A stretch of DNA of 64,000 nt, taken from contig JAFKJU010000019.1 in assembly GCA_017305935.1 (NCBI GenBank), forward strand, positions 62,001 to 126,000, read 5' to 3'. The notes under the pieces are model-generated. The model made no database searches. It was not told the origin of the DNA and worked only from the letters and a program-made list of their open reading frames with translations. The position numbers and the translations under genes are program-made. The stretch comes from Hyphomicrobiales bacterium. GTDB lineage: Bacteria > Pseudomonadota > Alphaproteobacteria > Rhizobiales > Rhizobiaceae. Of this stretch, positions 19,096 to 30,755 are shown piece by piece; position 1 is the first letter of the stretch; every line of letters begins with the position of its first letter.

Positions 19096-19131
19096 CCGTT
19101 TGCCGTCTTCATAGCCGAAGACGGCAAACGG
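19096..19131 (-). promoter_or_regulatory. perfect hairpin abutting the aminotransferase ribosome site
   Basis: Inverted repeat with perfect 15-bp arms (CCGTTTGCCGTCTTC at 19096–19110 and its complement at 19117–19131) and a six-base loop. On the minus strand it is followed by GAGATTTTG, so it can act as an intrinsic terminator for mscL. It also includes the first two bases of the aminotransferase Shine-Dalgarno (CGGAG). Confidence 0.6.
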
Positions 19132-19190
19132 ATCTTATGACAATCGCTGAGGGAAACATTTCATCCGCTGATGGTTCCCCTCGGAAAGCC

Positions 19191-19622
19191 TTAGGGCTGA
19201 CGGGTCTTCAGCAGATCGCGGATCTCGGTGAGGAGCAGGATATCGACCGGCGGCGGGGCGGCGGGCTCGGCATCCTTCTTCTTCTCCATCGAGGCGCGCA
19301 TCCGGTTGATGCCCTTGACCATCAGGAAGATGATCCAGGCGAGGATGAGGAAATTGATGAGGATGGTGATGAAATTGCCGTAGGCAAGGACGGCGCCCTG
19401 CTTGCGGGCTTCCGCCAGCGCCGGCGAGGTGACCGCCGAGCTCAGCGGAATGAAATAGTTGGAAAAGTCGAAACCGCCGCCGGTCAGCGCGCCGACCACC
19501 GGCATCACCAGGTCGTTGACAACCGAATCGACGATCTTGTTGAAGGCAGCACCGATGATGACGCCGACGGCAAGGTCCATGACATTGCCGCGGGCGATAA
19601 ACTCTTTGAATTCATTGAGCAT
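19191..19622 (-). CDS. mscL: large-conductance mechanosensitive channel
   Basis: 143 residues, full length. MscL is a homopentameric inner-membrane channel that opens on osmotic downshock. Seen are the N-terminal amphipathic [22 protein letters not shown]1 with [12 protein letters not shown], the periplasmic loop [10 protein letters not shown]2 [18 protein letters not shown] and the C-terminal helix ending in [14 protein letters not shown] sits 6 bases before the ATG. A sigma70-like promoter lies about 50 bp upstream on the minus strand. Confidence 0.96.
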   Translation of the reverse strand: MLNEFKEFIARGNVMDLAVGVIIGAAFNKIVDSVVNDLVMPVVGALTGGGFDFSNYFIPLSSAVTSPALAEARKQGAVLAYGNFITILINFLILAWIIFLMVKGINRMRASMEKKKDAEPAAPPPVDILLLTEIRDLLKTRQP

Positions 19623-19669
19623 GAGGAGAGCCCCCGTTCCCTTAGGTTGCGAACCATCGAATACAACTA

Positions 19670-19698
19670 GCCATATTTGCCGGCGTGATGCAATGCAA
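19670..19698 (-). promoter_or_regulatory. putative mscL promoter
   Basis: Minus-strand -35 TTGCAT (19693–19698), 17-bp spacer and -10 TATGGC (19670–19675), predicting a leader of about 40 nt before the mscL ATG. Both hexamers differ from consensus at two positions. Confidence 0.45.
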
Positions 19699-19806
19699 GA
19701 CGGGTGGCGCCGAAAGCATGCCGTTGGACTTAAGGTTTAGGCGCGTGCGCATGTTCAAGCCGGCCGCTTTGGCCTATTCTGCGTGGCCTGAGGGAGAGCG
19801 AAGGCA

Positions 19807-22800
19807 ATGGTGCCAGGCTGGGTCATTTTCGCGTCGGCGATCGGCTATCTGATGCTGCTGTTCTGCATCGCCAGCTTCGGCGACCGCATGCACCGCATCC
19901 AGGGCGAGCCGCGCAACGGCCGCCCGATCGTCTATGCGCTCAGCCTTGCGATCTACTGCACCTCCTGGACCTATTTCGGCGGCGTCGGCCTTGCCGCCTC
20001 GCACGGGCTGGAATTCGCCGCCATCTATATCGGCCCGATCCTGATCTTCACGCTCGGAATGCCGCTTCTCAAGCGCATCATCGAGCTCGCCAAGGCGGAA
20101 AAGCTGACCTCGGTCGCCGATTTCATCGCCGCGCGCTACGGCAAGAATTCCTCGGTCGCCGCCATCGTGGCGCTGATCTGCCTGATCGGCACCATCCCCT
20201 ATATCGCCCTGCAACTGAAGGCCGTGTCGAATTCCGTCTCGGCCATGGTCAACCCCTCCGATTACGGCATCGGCAGCGGCAATCTCTATTTCGTCGACCT
20301 GCCGTTGATCGTGACCCTGGTGCTTGCCTGCTTCGCCATCATGTTCGGCACCCGCCACACCGACGCCACCGAGCACCAGGACGGGCTGATCTTCGCCATC
20401 GCCGCCGAATCGCTGGTCAAGCTGGTCGCCTTCGGCACGGTCGGCATCTATGTGCTGTTCTTTCTCTATCAGGGGCCGGCGCATCTGTGGGAAGCGGCCT
20501 CCGCCAATGCGATGGCGATGGATGCGCTCGCCTATGAGACACCCGTCAGCCGCTGGATCACGTTGATCGTGCTTTCCGCCTTCGCCATCGTCATGCTGCC
20601 GCGCCAGTTCCATGTGACGGTGGTGGAAAACCGAACCGTCGGCGAGTTGAAGCTGGCCGGCTGGATGCTGCCGCTCTATCTCGTCGCCATCAACATCTTC
20701 GTGCTGCCGGTCGCCATCGGCGGCGTGCTCGCCTTTGGAGGCAGCGGCGATGCCGACATGTATGTGCTCTCCCTGCCGCTGGCGCACTCCAAGGAACTGG
20801 TGTCGCTGATCACCTTCATCGGCGGCTTTTCCGCCGCCACCGCCATGGTGATCGTCGAATCGGTGGCGCTGGCGATCATGGTCTCCAACGACCTCGTCAT
20901 GCCCTTCTTCCTGCGTCGCAATCTCGCCGGCGGGGCGCAGCGGCAGGATTTCGCCCGTTCGCTGCTGCGCATCCGCCGCACGGCGATCTTTGCGGTGATG
21001 CTGCTGGGCTACGCCTATTACCGCTCCACCGATTCCGGCGTCGGCCTCGCCTCCATCGGCCTGCTCGCCTTCGCGGCCATCGCACAGCTGGCGCCGCCGC
21101 TGTTCGGCGGGCTGGTCTGGCGGCGCGCCAATGCGCGTGGCGCAATTGCCGGCATCGTCAGCGGATTCGTCGTCTGGGCTTACCTGCTGTTCCTGCCGAG
21201 CCTCGGCGGGCCGGATTATTCGCATGTCGCCGGCGCCGTGCTCGGTTTCCTGCTGCCGGGAACGACGATGTTCACCGCACCGGATGCCGATCCGCTCGTC
21301 AATGCCGTCTTCCTCAGCCTGCTGGTCAACTGCTTGGCTTTCGTCATCGCCTCGCTGACCCGCAATCCGAAACCGGTCGAGCGTATCCAGTCCGGCATCT
21401 TCGTCAAGCGCCACCTGCGCTCGCAATTCGCCACGCGCGGCTGGAAGACTCGCGTCGGCGTCGGCGATCTCAAGACGACCATCGCTCGCTACCTTGGCGA
21501 GGAGCGCATGCAGCGTTCCTTCGGCAGCTATGAGCGCTCTATCGGCAAGCGCCTGGACGACGGCCAGCCGGCCGACATGGCGCTGATCCACTTCTCCGAA
21601 CAGTTGCTGGGCAGCGCCATCGGCTCCTCCTCGGCCCGCCTCGTCATCTCGCTGATCCTGCAGAAGGTCGAGGACGCCTCCTCCGACACCGCCTGGCTGC
21701 TCGACCAGGCCAGCGAAGCCCTGCAATACAATCAGGACATGCTGCAGACGGCCCTGTCGCAGATGGACCAGGGCATCGCCGTCTTCGACAGTTCCCACCG
21801 GCTGACCATCTGGAACCGGCGTTTTCGCAGTCTGCTCGATCTGCCCGAACATGTGGGTCAGGTGGGGTTTCCGCTGGCCGATATCGTCGCCATCCTCTCC
21901 GGCCATGGCGATATTCCGCCCGGCGAGCAGGACGAGATCATCGCCAGCTTCCTGACCTTCGACAAGCCCTTCCCGCTGGTGCTCGGCGAAGGCCGCACCA
22001 TTATCGAGGTGCGCTCCAACGCCATGCCCGACCGGGGCATCGTCGCCACCTTCACCGACATCACCCAGCGCGTCGCCGCCGACCGGGCGCTGAAACAGGC
22101 CAACGAAACCCTGGAACAGCGCGTCGCCGAACGCACCGCCGAGCTGACCCGCGTCAACCACGCGCTGGCCGAGGCGCGCGCCAGCGCCGACGAGGCCAAT
22201 ATCGGCAAGACGCGTTTCTTCGCCGCCGCCGGCCATGACATCCTGCAGCCGCTCAATGCCGCCCGGCTCTATTCCTCGGCGCTGGTCGAGCGCCTCGGGC
22301 AGGCGGAAAACAATGCCGCGCTGGTGCGCAACATCGATTCGGCTCTGGAATCGGTCGAGACCATTCTCGGCGCCGTGCTCGACATCTCGCGGCTCGATAC
22401 CGGGGCGATGAAGCCGCGCCTCGCCTCCGTGCCGCTCAGCGACCTGCTGTCGCGCATCGAGACCGATTTCGCGCCCATCGCCCGCGAAAAGACGCTGAAG
22501 CTGGTGATCATGCCGACGAGCCTCAGCGTGCGTTCCGACCCGGCGCTGTTGCGCCGACTGATCCAGAACCTGGTGTCCAACGCCATCAAATACACGATCA
22601 GCGGCAAGGTTCTGGTCGGCGCCCGGCGCCGCGGCGGCAAGGTGGTCATCCAGGTGATGGATTCCGGCATCGGCATTCCCTCCTCGAAATTCCGCACCAT
22701 CTTCAAGGAGTTCGCCCGGCTGGACGAGGGCGCGCGCACCGCCTCCGGCCTCGGCCTCGGCCTTTCCATCGTCGACCGTATCGCCCGCGTGCTCAACCAC

Positions 22801-23313
22801 GGCGTCGAGGTGCGCTCGCAGCTCGGGCGCGGCACGGATTTTCGCGTGACCCTGCCGCTCGACCGCGCCATGCCGGCCGCGAGCCCGGCCGCAGCACCGC
22901 TCCCGCCCGACACCGCGCTGCCGACGCTCGCCGGCCTGAACGTTCTCTGCATCGATAATGAGGAGCGCATCCTCGAAGGCATGCGGGTGCTGATTTCCGG
23001 CTGGGGATGCCGGGTGGAGACGGCGACCTCGCTGGAAAAAGCATTGGCGCGCCTGGCCACGCCGGCGCGCATCGATCTGGTCATCGCCGACTACCATCTC
23101 GACAAGGGCACCGGCATCGAGGCGATCCTGGCGCTACGGCGAGAGGTGCGCGCCGACCTGCCGGCGCTGCTCCTGACCGCCGACCGCAGCCAGGAAGTGC
23201 GCGCCGAGGCCGAACGCAACGCCATCGCCCTGCAAAACAAGCCGGCGCGTCCGGCGGCGCTGCGCGCCTATCTGACCCAGATGGCGGGGCTTCGCAGTGC
23301 CGCCGCGGAATAG
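19807..23313 (+). CDS. hybrid sensor histidine kinase with sodium:solute symporter-like sensor and receiver
   Basis: 1168 residues. Residues 1 to about 500 form a multi-helix sodium:solute-symporter-like membrane module (YFGGVGLAASHGLEFAA is typical of this kinase class). A PAS-like domain comes at about 645–770 (LSQMDQGIAVFDSSHRLTIW), then a coiled coil. The HisKA domain has His810 in AAAGHDILQPLNAAR, the ATPase domain has NLVSNAIKYT and GLGLGLSIVDR, and the C-terminal receiver has D1095 in VIADYHLD. The build resembles NahK/ErcS'-type kinases. It may sense a transported solute or membrane energy state. An antisense frame almost as long exists but is a GC shadow. Confidence 0.93.
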   Translation: MVPGWVIFASAIGYLMLLFCIASFGDRMHRIQGEPRNGRPIVYALSLAIYCTSWTYFGGVGLAASHGLEFAAIYIGPILIFTLGMPLLKRIIELAKAEKLTSVADFIAARYGKNSSVAAIVALICLIGTIPYIALQLKAVSNSVSAMVNPSDYGIGSGNLYFVDLPLIVTLVLACFAIMFGTRHTDATEHQDGLIFAIAAESLVKLVAFGTVGIYVLFFLYQGPAHLWEAASANAMAMDALAYETPVSRWITLIVLSAFAIVMLPRQFHVTVVENRTVGELKLAGWMLPLYLVAINIFVLPVAIGGVLAFGGSGDADMYVLSLPLAHSKELVSLITFIGGFSAATAMVIVESVALAIMVSNDLVMPFFLRRNLAGGAQRQDFARSLLRIRRTAIFAVMLLGYAYYRSTDSGVGLASIGLLAFAAIAQLAPPLFGGLVWRRANARGAIAGIVSGFVVWAYLLFLPSLGGPDYSHVAGAVLGFLLPGTTMFTAPDADPLVNAVFLSLLVNCLAFVIASLTRNPKPVERIQSGIFVKRHLRSQFATRGWKTRVGVGDLKTTIARYLGEERMQRSFGSYERSIGKRLDDGQPADMALIHFSEQLLGSAIGSSSARLVISLILQKVEDASSDTAWLLDQASEALQYNQDMLQTALSQMDQGIAVFDSSHRLTIWNRRFRSLLDLPEHVGQVGFPLADIVAILSGHGDIPPGEQDEIIASFLTFDKPFPLVLGEGRTIIEVRSNAMPDRGIVATFTDITQRVAADRALKQANETLEQRVAERTAELTRVNHALAEARASADEANIGKTRFFAAAGHDILQPLNAARLYSSALVERLGQAENNAALVRNIDSALESVETILGAVLDISRLDTGAMKPRLASVPLSDLLSRIETDFAPIAREKTLKLVIMPTSLSVRSDPALLRRLIQNLVSNAIKYTISGKVLVGARRRGGKVVIQVMDSGIGIPSSKFRTIFKEFARLDEGARTASGLGLGLSIVDRIARVLNHGVEVRSQLGRGTDFRVTLPLDRAMPAASPAAAPLPPDTALPTLAGLNVLCIDNEERILEGMRVLISGWGCRVETATSLEKALARLATPARIDLVIADYHLDKGTGIEAILALRREVRADLPALLLTADRSQEVRAEAERNAIALQNKPARPAALRAYLTQMAGLRSAAAE

Positions 23314-23396
23314 TCCCATCGGACCGCGCGGACATATCCGCTAACATGAATGAATCGCCGTGTCGGACCGATCTTGTCCCGCCGATTTGCCTCCAT

Positions 23397-23442
23397 GCCT
23401 TGCCCACCAGAAAACCGCTTCGCACTTTTCCTGGGAATGCTC
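23397..23442 (+). repeat. 46-bp palindromic repeat, degenerate copy (R1)
   Basis: Aligns over all 46 positions with the copies at 24699 and 24760. The core GAAAACCG and the 3' part CACTTTTCCTGG…AATGCTC are kept, but the left arm has mutated (CCTTGCCCACC in place of CATTTCCGGAC). It lies between the hybrid kinase and the HWE kinase. Confidence 0.6.
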
Positions 23443-23491
23443 TATATATCCTACCGGTTTTAATTGCCGCCGATTTGCTTGGGATGCCGCC

Positions 23492-24685
23492 TTGATCACA
23501 CGAAATGCCTGGGACGGAATCGAACGGAACGTGCAAACCTTCGAGGAAGCCTTGCGCGCCAGCGGCGAATGCGGGCGCCGGATCGCCGAATTCGACTGGT
23601 CGGCGACGCCGCTCGGCCCCCTTTCCACATGGAGCCCGGCGCTGCGCAGCCTTGTCGCCATGATGATGACCAGCGCCCAGCCGATGGCGCTGTGGTACGG
23701 GCCGGAATTGACGACAATCTTCAATTGCAGCTTTGCGCCGATCCTGGGCAAGCGCGCCAACACCTCTCTCGGCAGGCCGCTATATGAAACCTGGCACGAC
23801 GTCTTCGACGACATTCTACCGATGGTGCAGGCAGCTCTTTCGGGCGAAACCGTATGGCGCGAAGATCTGCCGCTGACCATGACCCGCAACGGCTTCGAAG
23901 AGCAGACCTTTTGGACGTTTTCCTACAGCCCGGTGCGTGACGAGGACGGTCGGATCGCCGGTTTCCTCGACGTCGTCACCGAAACCACCGATGCGGTGAT
24001 ATTGCGCCGGCGCATGGACGAGGCCAACCGCTCGCTGGAGAGCGAGGTCGAGAACGCCCGCATCGCGCTTGCCGCGCAAAAGGCGGCGGAGGCCGAGCAG
24101 AAGGTCCTGCGCCACGAACTGGTCCACCGCATCAAGAATTTGCTGGCCATCGTCCAGGCCATCGTTTCGCAGAGCATTCGCGGTGCGACCTCCACGGAAG
24201 CCGCACTGGAAAGCGTCTCGGCGCGGCTTTCCGCCTTCGGCCGGGCGCAGGATCTGCTGACCAGCGAAGGCGGCTCCCATGCCCGGCTGCGGCAACTGAT
24301 CGACGCGGCGCTGTCGCCTTATCGGACCGCCGAGCGTTTCGATCTCGACGGGCCGGAAGTCGCGCTCAATGCCCAGCAATCCCTCGGCCTGTCGCTGGCG
24401 CTGCACGAACTGGCGACCAATGCCACGAAATATGGCGCGCTGCATCACCCCGATGGACGGGTGGCAATCTCATGGCGTGTGAACGGCGATGATTTTTCCT
24501 TCGCCTGGAAGGAAACCGGCGTGCCCGGGCTTGCCAGCCCCACCCGGCGCGGCTTCGGCAGCCGGCTTTCCGAGCAGATCGTCGCCGGCTATTTTTCCGG
24601 CTCCGCAAGCTGCGCCTACGAACCCGACGGCATCGCCTATCACCTCACGGGAAAGCTGATGCCCGACGATGCCGCCGGGCACTGA
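23492..24685 (+). CDS. HWE-family sensor histidine kinase
   Basis: About 397 residues from the TTG at 23492. A PAS-like N-terminal domain (GPLSTWSPALRSLVAMMM, MALWYGPELTTIFN) is followed by a kinase core with RHELVHRIKNLLAIVQAIV (phosphoacceptor His) and the N-box LHELATNATKYGAL. The FAWKETG stretch and GFGSRL box are HWE/HisKA_2 type. There is no membrane segment, so it is cytoplasmic, perhaps light- or redox-sensing. The start is uncertain: a GTG at 23531 or a GTG at 23360 (which would translate the repeat R1) are alternatives. No response regulator is adjacent. Confidence 0.88.
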   Translation: MITRNAWDGIERNVQTFEEALRASGECGRRIAEFDWSATPLGPLSTWSPALRSLVAMMMTSAQPMALWYGPELTTIFNCSFAPILGKRANTSLGRPLYETWHDVFDDILPMVQAALSGETVWREDLPLTMTRNGFEEQTFWTFSYSPVRDEDGRIAGFLDVVTETTDAVILRRRMDEANRSLESEVENARIALAAQKAAEAEQKVLRHELVHRIKNLLAIVQAIVSQSIRGATSTEAALESVSARLSAFGRAQDLLTSEGGSHARLRQLIDAALSPYRTAERFDLDGPEVALNAQQSLGLSLALHELATNATKYGALHHPDGRVAISWRVNGDDFSFAWKETGVPGLASPTRRGFGSRLSEQIVAGYFSGSASCAYEPDGIAYHLTGKLMPDDAAGH

Positions 24686-24698
24686 TTTTCACGCTCAA

Positions 24699-24744
24699 GC
24701 ATTTCCGGACGGAAAACCGTTTTACACTTTTCCTGGAAATGCTC
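24699..24744 (+). repeat. 46-bp palindromic repeat (R2)
   Basis: Nearly symmetric element with outer arms GCATTTCC / GGAAATGC and inner arms GGAAAA / TTTTCC. It lies 14 bp past the HWE kinase stop, as the first of two copies spaced 61 bp apart between convergent genes. Confidence 0.85.
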
Positions 24745-24759
24745 TTTCCCTGTTTCTTC

Positions 24760-24805
24760 GCATTTCCGGACGGAAAACCGTTTCACACTTTTCCTGGAAA
24801 TGCTC
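24760..24805 (+). repeat. 46-bp palindromic repeat (R3)
   Basis: Second copy, identical to R2 except for one base in the loop (GTTTCACAC versus GTTTTACAC). It ends 7 bp before the stop of the DEAD-box helicase gene. Confidence 0.85.
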
Positions 24806-24811
24806 TGAGCC

Positions 24812-26773
<1,962 letters not shown>

Positions 26774-26961
26774 AAGTCTCGTCTTTCGGATTTCGGTTCG
26801 TCCACGCCAAGGGCCTCGATGGCCCGATGAGGCGCAGGATCGCCGCGGCCAACGATGGTCGCGGGCCCTCTTTGGCGCGGCTCATAACGCGAAACGGTGA
26901 AAATGTCGAGCGATCAATGCGCTCATAGCCATGGCGGCCACGCCGGGCAGCCATGCGAGGG

Positions 26962-26989
26962 GCACATGCGGGCGACCGCCCGCATGTGC
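26962..26989 (-). terminator. hairpin downstream of the beta-oxidation operon
   Basis: Perfect 12-bp inverted repeat (GCACATGCGGGC / GCCCGCATGTGC) with a four-base loop, 12 bp past the FadJ-type gene's stop. It lacks a U-run, so Rho-assisted termination or mRNA 3'-end protection is likely. Confidence 0.6.
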
Positions 26990-27001
26990 GATGTCAGTCG
27001 A

Positions 27002-29212
27002 TCAGGCCGCCGCCTTCTTCGCATAGGGGTCGAAACGGCCATAAAAGGTCTCGCCCTTTTCGGCCATTTCGCGCAACAGCGGCGGCACGGCAAAACGTTC
27101 GCCGAACTTCGCCGCCAGCCGGTCGCAGAGCGCGACGAATGTCGCGGCCCCCATGCCGTCGATGTAGGACAGCGTGCCGCCGGTATAGGGCGCGAAGCCG
27201 AAGCCGAGGATGGCGCCGACATCGGCCTCACGCGGATCGATGACGATGCCTTCATCCACCGTGCGCGCCGCTTCCAGCGCGATGGTGACGAGGAAACGCT
27301 GCTTCATTTCCTCGATATCGACGTCGTCGGCCTGCTTCTGCGGATAAAAATCCTTCAGGCCCGGCCAGAGCGACTTTTTCGCCGGCTTCGGCGGATAGTC
27401 GTAAAAACCCTTGCCGTTCTTGCGGCCGCGCCGGTCGAGGGCGTCGACCATGCGATCGTTCAGCTCCATATGGCGCGGATCGACGGAGCCCGCGCCGAGA
27501 TCGGCAAGCTGGGCCTTCATGATCTTCTGGCTGAGGTCGATGGCGATCTCGTCGTTGAGCGACAGCGGCCCGACCGGCATGCCGATCATTTTTGCGACAT
27601 TCTCGATCATCGCCGCCGGCACGCCGTCGATCAGCATGTCGTAGCCTTCGTTGATGTAGCGGAAGACGCAGCGGTTGACATAGAAGCCGCGCGTGTCGTT
27701 GACGACGATCGGCGTCTTCCGGATCGCGGCGACGAAATCGAGCGCGGCGGCCAGCGCCTTATCGCCGGTTTCCTCGCCGAGGATGACCTCGGTCAGCATC
27801 ATCTTGTCGACGGGCGAGAAGAAATGCACGCCGATGAACTGTTTCGGGCGCTTGGCATAGGTGGCGAGGCCGCTGATCGGCAGGGTGGAGGTGTTGGAGG
27901 CGAGGATGGCATCCGGCGGCAGCACGGCTTCCACCGCCTCGATCACCGCCTTCTTCACCGCGCGGTCCTCGAACACCGCCTCGATGACGAGGCCGACATC
28001 GCGCAGGCCCTCGTAATCGGCGGCAGGCGTAATGCGCGCCAGCAGCTTGTCGCCGTCGTCCTTGGTCATCCGGCCCTTACCGATGGCATCCGCCACCAGC
28101 TTTTCCGAAACGCCCTTGCCCTTGTTGGCCGCTTCGATATCGCGGTCGATCAGCACCACCTCGATGCCGGCGGCGGCGGAGACATAGCCGATGGAGGCGC
28201 CCATGAAGCCGGCGCCGACGATGCCGACCTTCTTCAGCACCGTCTTTTCGATGCCGGCCGGGCGGCGGGCGCCCTTGCCCAGCTCCTGCATGGAGATGAA
28301 CAGCGAGCGGATCATCGAGAAGGCTTCGGTGGTCTGCAGGATTTCGGTGAAATATCGCTGCTCGACCCGCAGGCCGGCGTCGAAGGGCAATTGCAGCCCT
28401 TCATAGACGCATTTCAGGATGGCGAGCGCGGCCGGATAATTGCCATGGGTCTCGCGGCGCAGGATGCCGGCGGCGGCCGGCCAGAGCTGGGCCGATTGCG
28501 GCGTCCAGATGCCGCCACCCGGCAGCTTGAAGCCCTTCTCGTCCCAGGGGGCGACGGGCTTCAGCCCGTCCCTGATCATCTGTTTCGCCGCCGGAACCAG
28601 CTCGGCCGGCTCGACCACCTGATGCACGAGGCCCATGGCCTTGGCGCGCGCCGGCGTCAGCGTCTGGCCGGTGGTCATCATCTGCAGGGCGTCCTGCGCA
28701 TTGGTCAGGCGCGGCACGCGCTGGGTGCCACCGGCACCCGGGAAGACGCCGACCTTGACCTCGGGCAAAGCGAGCTTGACCGATTTCGCATTCGAGACGA
28801 CGCGGGCATGGCAGGCGAGCGACAGTTCGAACGCGCCGCCCATGCAGGTGCCGTTGATCGCCGAAACCCAGGGCTTGCCGCAGGTTTCCAGCTTGCGCCA
28901 CAGCCAGGTCATGCGCCCGGCGACGTCGAAGATGCGCTGCATGGCGTTTTCGGGATCGCGGGCCTTTTCCTCCTCGGCGAGCGTGAAGATGCTCTTGATC
29001 ATCGACAGGTCGGCGCCGCCGGAGAAGGAGTTCTTGCCCGAGGTGATGACCGCGCCCTTGATCGCGCTATCTCCGACCACCTGGTCGACAATGGCGTCGA
29101 TCTCGTCCATCACCTCCTCGGTGACGACGTTCATCGATTTGCCGGGCATGTCCCAGGTGACGAGGGCGATGCCGTCGGCATCGGTTTCGATCGTGAAATT
29201 CTTGTAGGTCAT
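27002..29212 (-). CDS. fadJ: FadJ-type trifunctional enoyl-CoA hydratase / 3-hydroxyacyl-CoA dehydrogenase
   Basis: 736 residues. The N-terminal crotonase domain ([46 protein letters not shown]) hydrates enoyl-CoA. The central Rossmann domain ([37 protein letters not shown]) oxidises 3-hydroxyacyl-CoA. Two C-terminal helical repeats follow. Together with the thiolase 14 bp upstream and the acyl-CoA dehydrogenase beyond, it completes a fatty-acid beta-oxidation set. The start at 29212 follows GGGAGGGAC; the longer open frame overlaps the thiolase gene. A large hairpin lies downstream. Confidence 0.94.
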   Translation of the reverse strand: MTYKNFTIETDADGIALVTWDMPGKSMNVVTEEVMDEIDAIVDQVVGDSAIKGAVITSGKNSFSGGADLSMIKSIFTLAEEEKARDPENAMQRIFDVAGRMTWLWRKLETCGKPWVSAINGTCMGGAFELSLACHARVVSNAKSVKLALPEVKVGVFPGAGGTQRVPRLTNAQDALQMMTTGQTLTPARAKAMGLVHQVVEPAELVPAAKQMIRDGLKPVAPWDEKGFKLPGGGIWTPQSAQLWPAAAGILRRETHGNYPAALAILKCVYEGLQLPFDAGLRVEQRYFTEILQTTEAFSMIRSLFISMQELGKGARRPAGIEKTVLKKVGIVGAGFMGASIGYVSAAAGIEVVLIDRDIEAANKGKGVSEKLVADAIGKGRMTKDDGDKLLARITPAADYEGLRDVGLVIEAVFEDRAVKKAVIEAVEAVLPPDAILASNTSTLPISGLATYAKRPKQFIGVHFFSPVDKMMLTEVILGEETGDKALAAALDFVAAIRKTPIVVNDTRGFYVNRCVFRYINEGYDMLIDGVPAAMIENVAKMIGMPVGPLSLNDEIAIDLSQKIMKAQLADLGAGSVDPRHMELNDRMVDALDRRGRKNGKGFYDYPPKPAKKSLWPGLKDFYPQKQADDVDIEEMKQRFLVTIALEAARTVDEGIVIDPREADVGAILGFGFAPYTGGTLSYIDGMGAATFVALCDRLAAKFGERFAVPPLLREMAEKGETFYGRFDPYAKKAAA

Positions 29213-29226
29213 GATCGTCCCTCCCC

Positions 29227-30435
29227 TCAGACGCGTTCGATGATCGTGGCGGTGCCCATGCCGGCGCCGATGCACAGCGACACCAGCGCGGTCTTGAGAT
29301 CGCGCCGCTCCAACTCGTCCAGCACCGTGCCGAGGATCATCGCGCCGGTGGCGCCGAGCGGATGGCCCATAGCAATGGCGCCGCCATTGACGTTGATCCT
29401 GTCGGCGGCGATGTCGAAGGCCTGCATATAGCGCAGCACGACGGCGGCGAAGGCCTCGTTGAGTTCGAAGAGATCGATATCCGAAAGCTTGAAGCCGGAG
29501 CGCTTCAAGAGCTTTTCGGTGACGTCGACCGGGCCGGTCAGCATCAGCGCCGGATCGGAGCCGATATTGGCAAACGCCCGGATTTTTGCACGCGGTTTCA
29601 TGCCCAAAATGTCGCCGCCGGCCTTGGAGCCGATGAGAACGGCGCCGGAACCATCGACGATGCCGGAGGAATTGCCGGCATGGTGGACGTAGTTGAGCCG
29701 CTCGATATCGGGATGAGCGTCGATGGCAACGGCCTCGAAGCCGCCCATCTCGCCCGGCACCTGGAAGGAAGGATTGAGGGCGGCGAGCGCCTGCATGTCG
29801 GTTTCAGGGCGCATATGCTCGTCGCGCGCCAGCAGCACCAGGCCGTTCTGATCCTTCACCGGAATGACCGAACGGTCGAAATAGCCGTTGTCCCAGGCAT
29901 GCGCCGCGCGCTTCTGGCTTTCCACCGCATAGGCGTCGACATCCTCGCGGGAGAAGCCGTATTTGGTGGCGATCAGGTCGGCGGAGACGCCCTGCGGCAT
30001 GAAATAGGACGGGAAGCTGACCGAGGGATCCATGAACCAGGCGCCGCCGGCCGCCCCCAGCCCGATGCGCGACATGGATTCGACGCCGCCGGCGATGATC
30101 AGGTCGTCGGCCCCTTGCGCGATCTTGGCCGCGCCGATGTTCACGGCATCGAGGCCGGAAGCGCAGAAACGCGAGATCTGCATGCCGGGCGCGCGGAATG
30201 AATAGCCGGCCTCGAAGGCGGCCGCGCGCGGAATGACCGCGCCCGCTTCATAGACCGGATCGACGCAGCCGAAGATGATGTCGTCGAGGCGCGCCGTGTC
30301 GAGGCCATTGCGGTCGCGCAGGGCTTCCAGCGCCCGGGCGGCAAGGCGCGGCGTGGGCACTTCGTGCAGCGCGCCGTCCTTCTTGCCGCGACCGCGCGGG
30401 GTTCGCACGTGATCGTAGATGAAAACGTCGGTCAT
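29227..30435 (-). CDS. fadA: acetyl-CoA C-acyltransferase (thiolase)
   Basis: 402 residues from ATG 30435 ([17 protein letters not shown]). Thiolase catalytic residues are visible: Cys91 in [10 protein letters not shown], His in [15 protein letters not shown] and the second Cys in LCIGAGMG. It cleaves 3-ketoacyl-CoA in the last step of beta-oxidation. It is followed by the FadJ-type gene after 14 bp. Upstream, a small foreign-looking gene separates it from the acyl-CoA dehydrogenase that would normally be adjacent. The gene name is by function; fadA versus an acetyl-CoA acetyltransferase role is not certain. Confidence 0.93.
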   Translation of the reverse strand: MTDVFIYDHVRTPRGRGKKDGALHEVPTPRLAARALEALRDRNGLDTARLDDIIFGCVDPVYEAGAVIPRAAAFEAGYSFRAPGMQISRFCASGLDAVNIGAAKIAQGADDLIIAGGVESMSRIGLGAAGGAWFMDPSVSFPSYFMPQGVSADLIATKYGFSREDVDAYAVESQKRAAHAWDNGYFDRSVIPVKDQNGLVLLARDEHMRPETDMQALAALNPSFQVPGEMGGFEAVAIDAHPDIERLNYVHHAGNSSGIVDGSGAVLIGSKAGGDILGMKPRAKIRAFANIGSDPALMLTGPVDVTEKLLKRSGFKLSDIDLFELNEAFAAVVLRYMQAFDIAADRINVNGGAIAMGHPLGATGAMILGTVLDELERRDLKTALVSLCIGAGMGTATIIERV

Positions 30436-30478
30436 GGTCTGTCGTCTCCTCGGGCGCATTTAAAGCTAAAAGCAGTAC

Positions 30479-30719
30479 TCAATTTTTTAAAGTCCACTTA
30501 CCACGGCGATCATCACCGGCGGCAACCAAGCGTCCACTTTTTCTAAGTTCAGTCGCTGCCCAACGCATGTCATATTGCCATGAATAAAAAATATCACTGT
30601 CTTCCAATTCCTTCTGGTGATGCTCCCATATGTGCTGAGCGACATATAGGATCGAAGCAGTGCCCTTGTTCGCCTTGAGAGCTTCCACCACCCAATCTGC
30701 TAGATCTTTTTGAAATCAT
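30479..30719 (-). CDS. small winged-helix-like protein with a +1 frameshift near its start
   Basis: A strong ribosome site (AGGAGG at 30725–30730, five bases from ATG 30719) leads into M-I-S-K, then the frame is lost one base out in a run of five A's (30707–30711). With four A's it would read MISKDLADWVVEALKANKG and continue as a 79-residue protein with AQHIWEHHQKEL, YSWQYDMRWAATELRKSG and a terminal GKWTLKN. This looks like the small winged-helix domain seen at the N-terminus of Mrr-type proteins. As written, only a poor GTG start (30691) gives 70 residues. It is A/T-rich beside GC-rich fad genes. Causes could be sequencing error, decay or slippage-based control. Confidence 0.6.
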
Positions 30720-30755
30720 TCTTTCCTCCTAAAATATATATAGAAGGGATAGCCC

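Noticed and set aside
19774-23097. 1107-codon open frame antisense to the hybrid kinase
   Set aside because: It is the codon-position shadow of a GC-rich gene; its translation is His/Gly/Asp/Arg-rich low complexity with no domain, while the other strand has clear kinase motifs.
23360-23491. N-terminal extension of the HWE kinase from GTG 23360
   Set aside because: It would translate palindromic repeat R1 and shows no family-like sequence; the conserved part begins after 23492.
24699-24805. The two tandem palindromic repeats as ordinary terminators
   Set aside because: They lack a U-run on either strand and the same element occurs upstream of genes elsewhere, so a repeat family explains them better.
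26897-29431. 844-codon plus-strand frame over the FadJ gene
   Set aside because: Shadow frame; the minus strand carries complete crotonase and dehydrogenase motifs.
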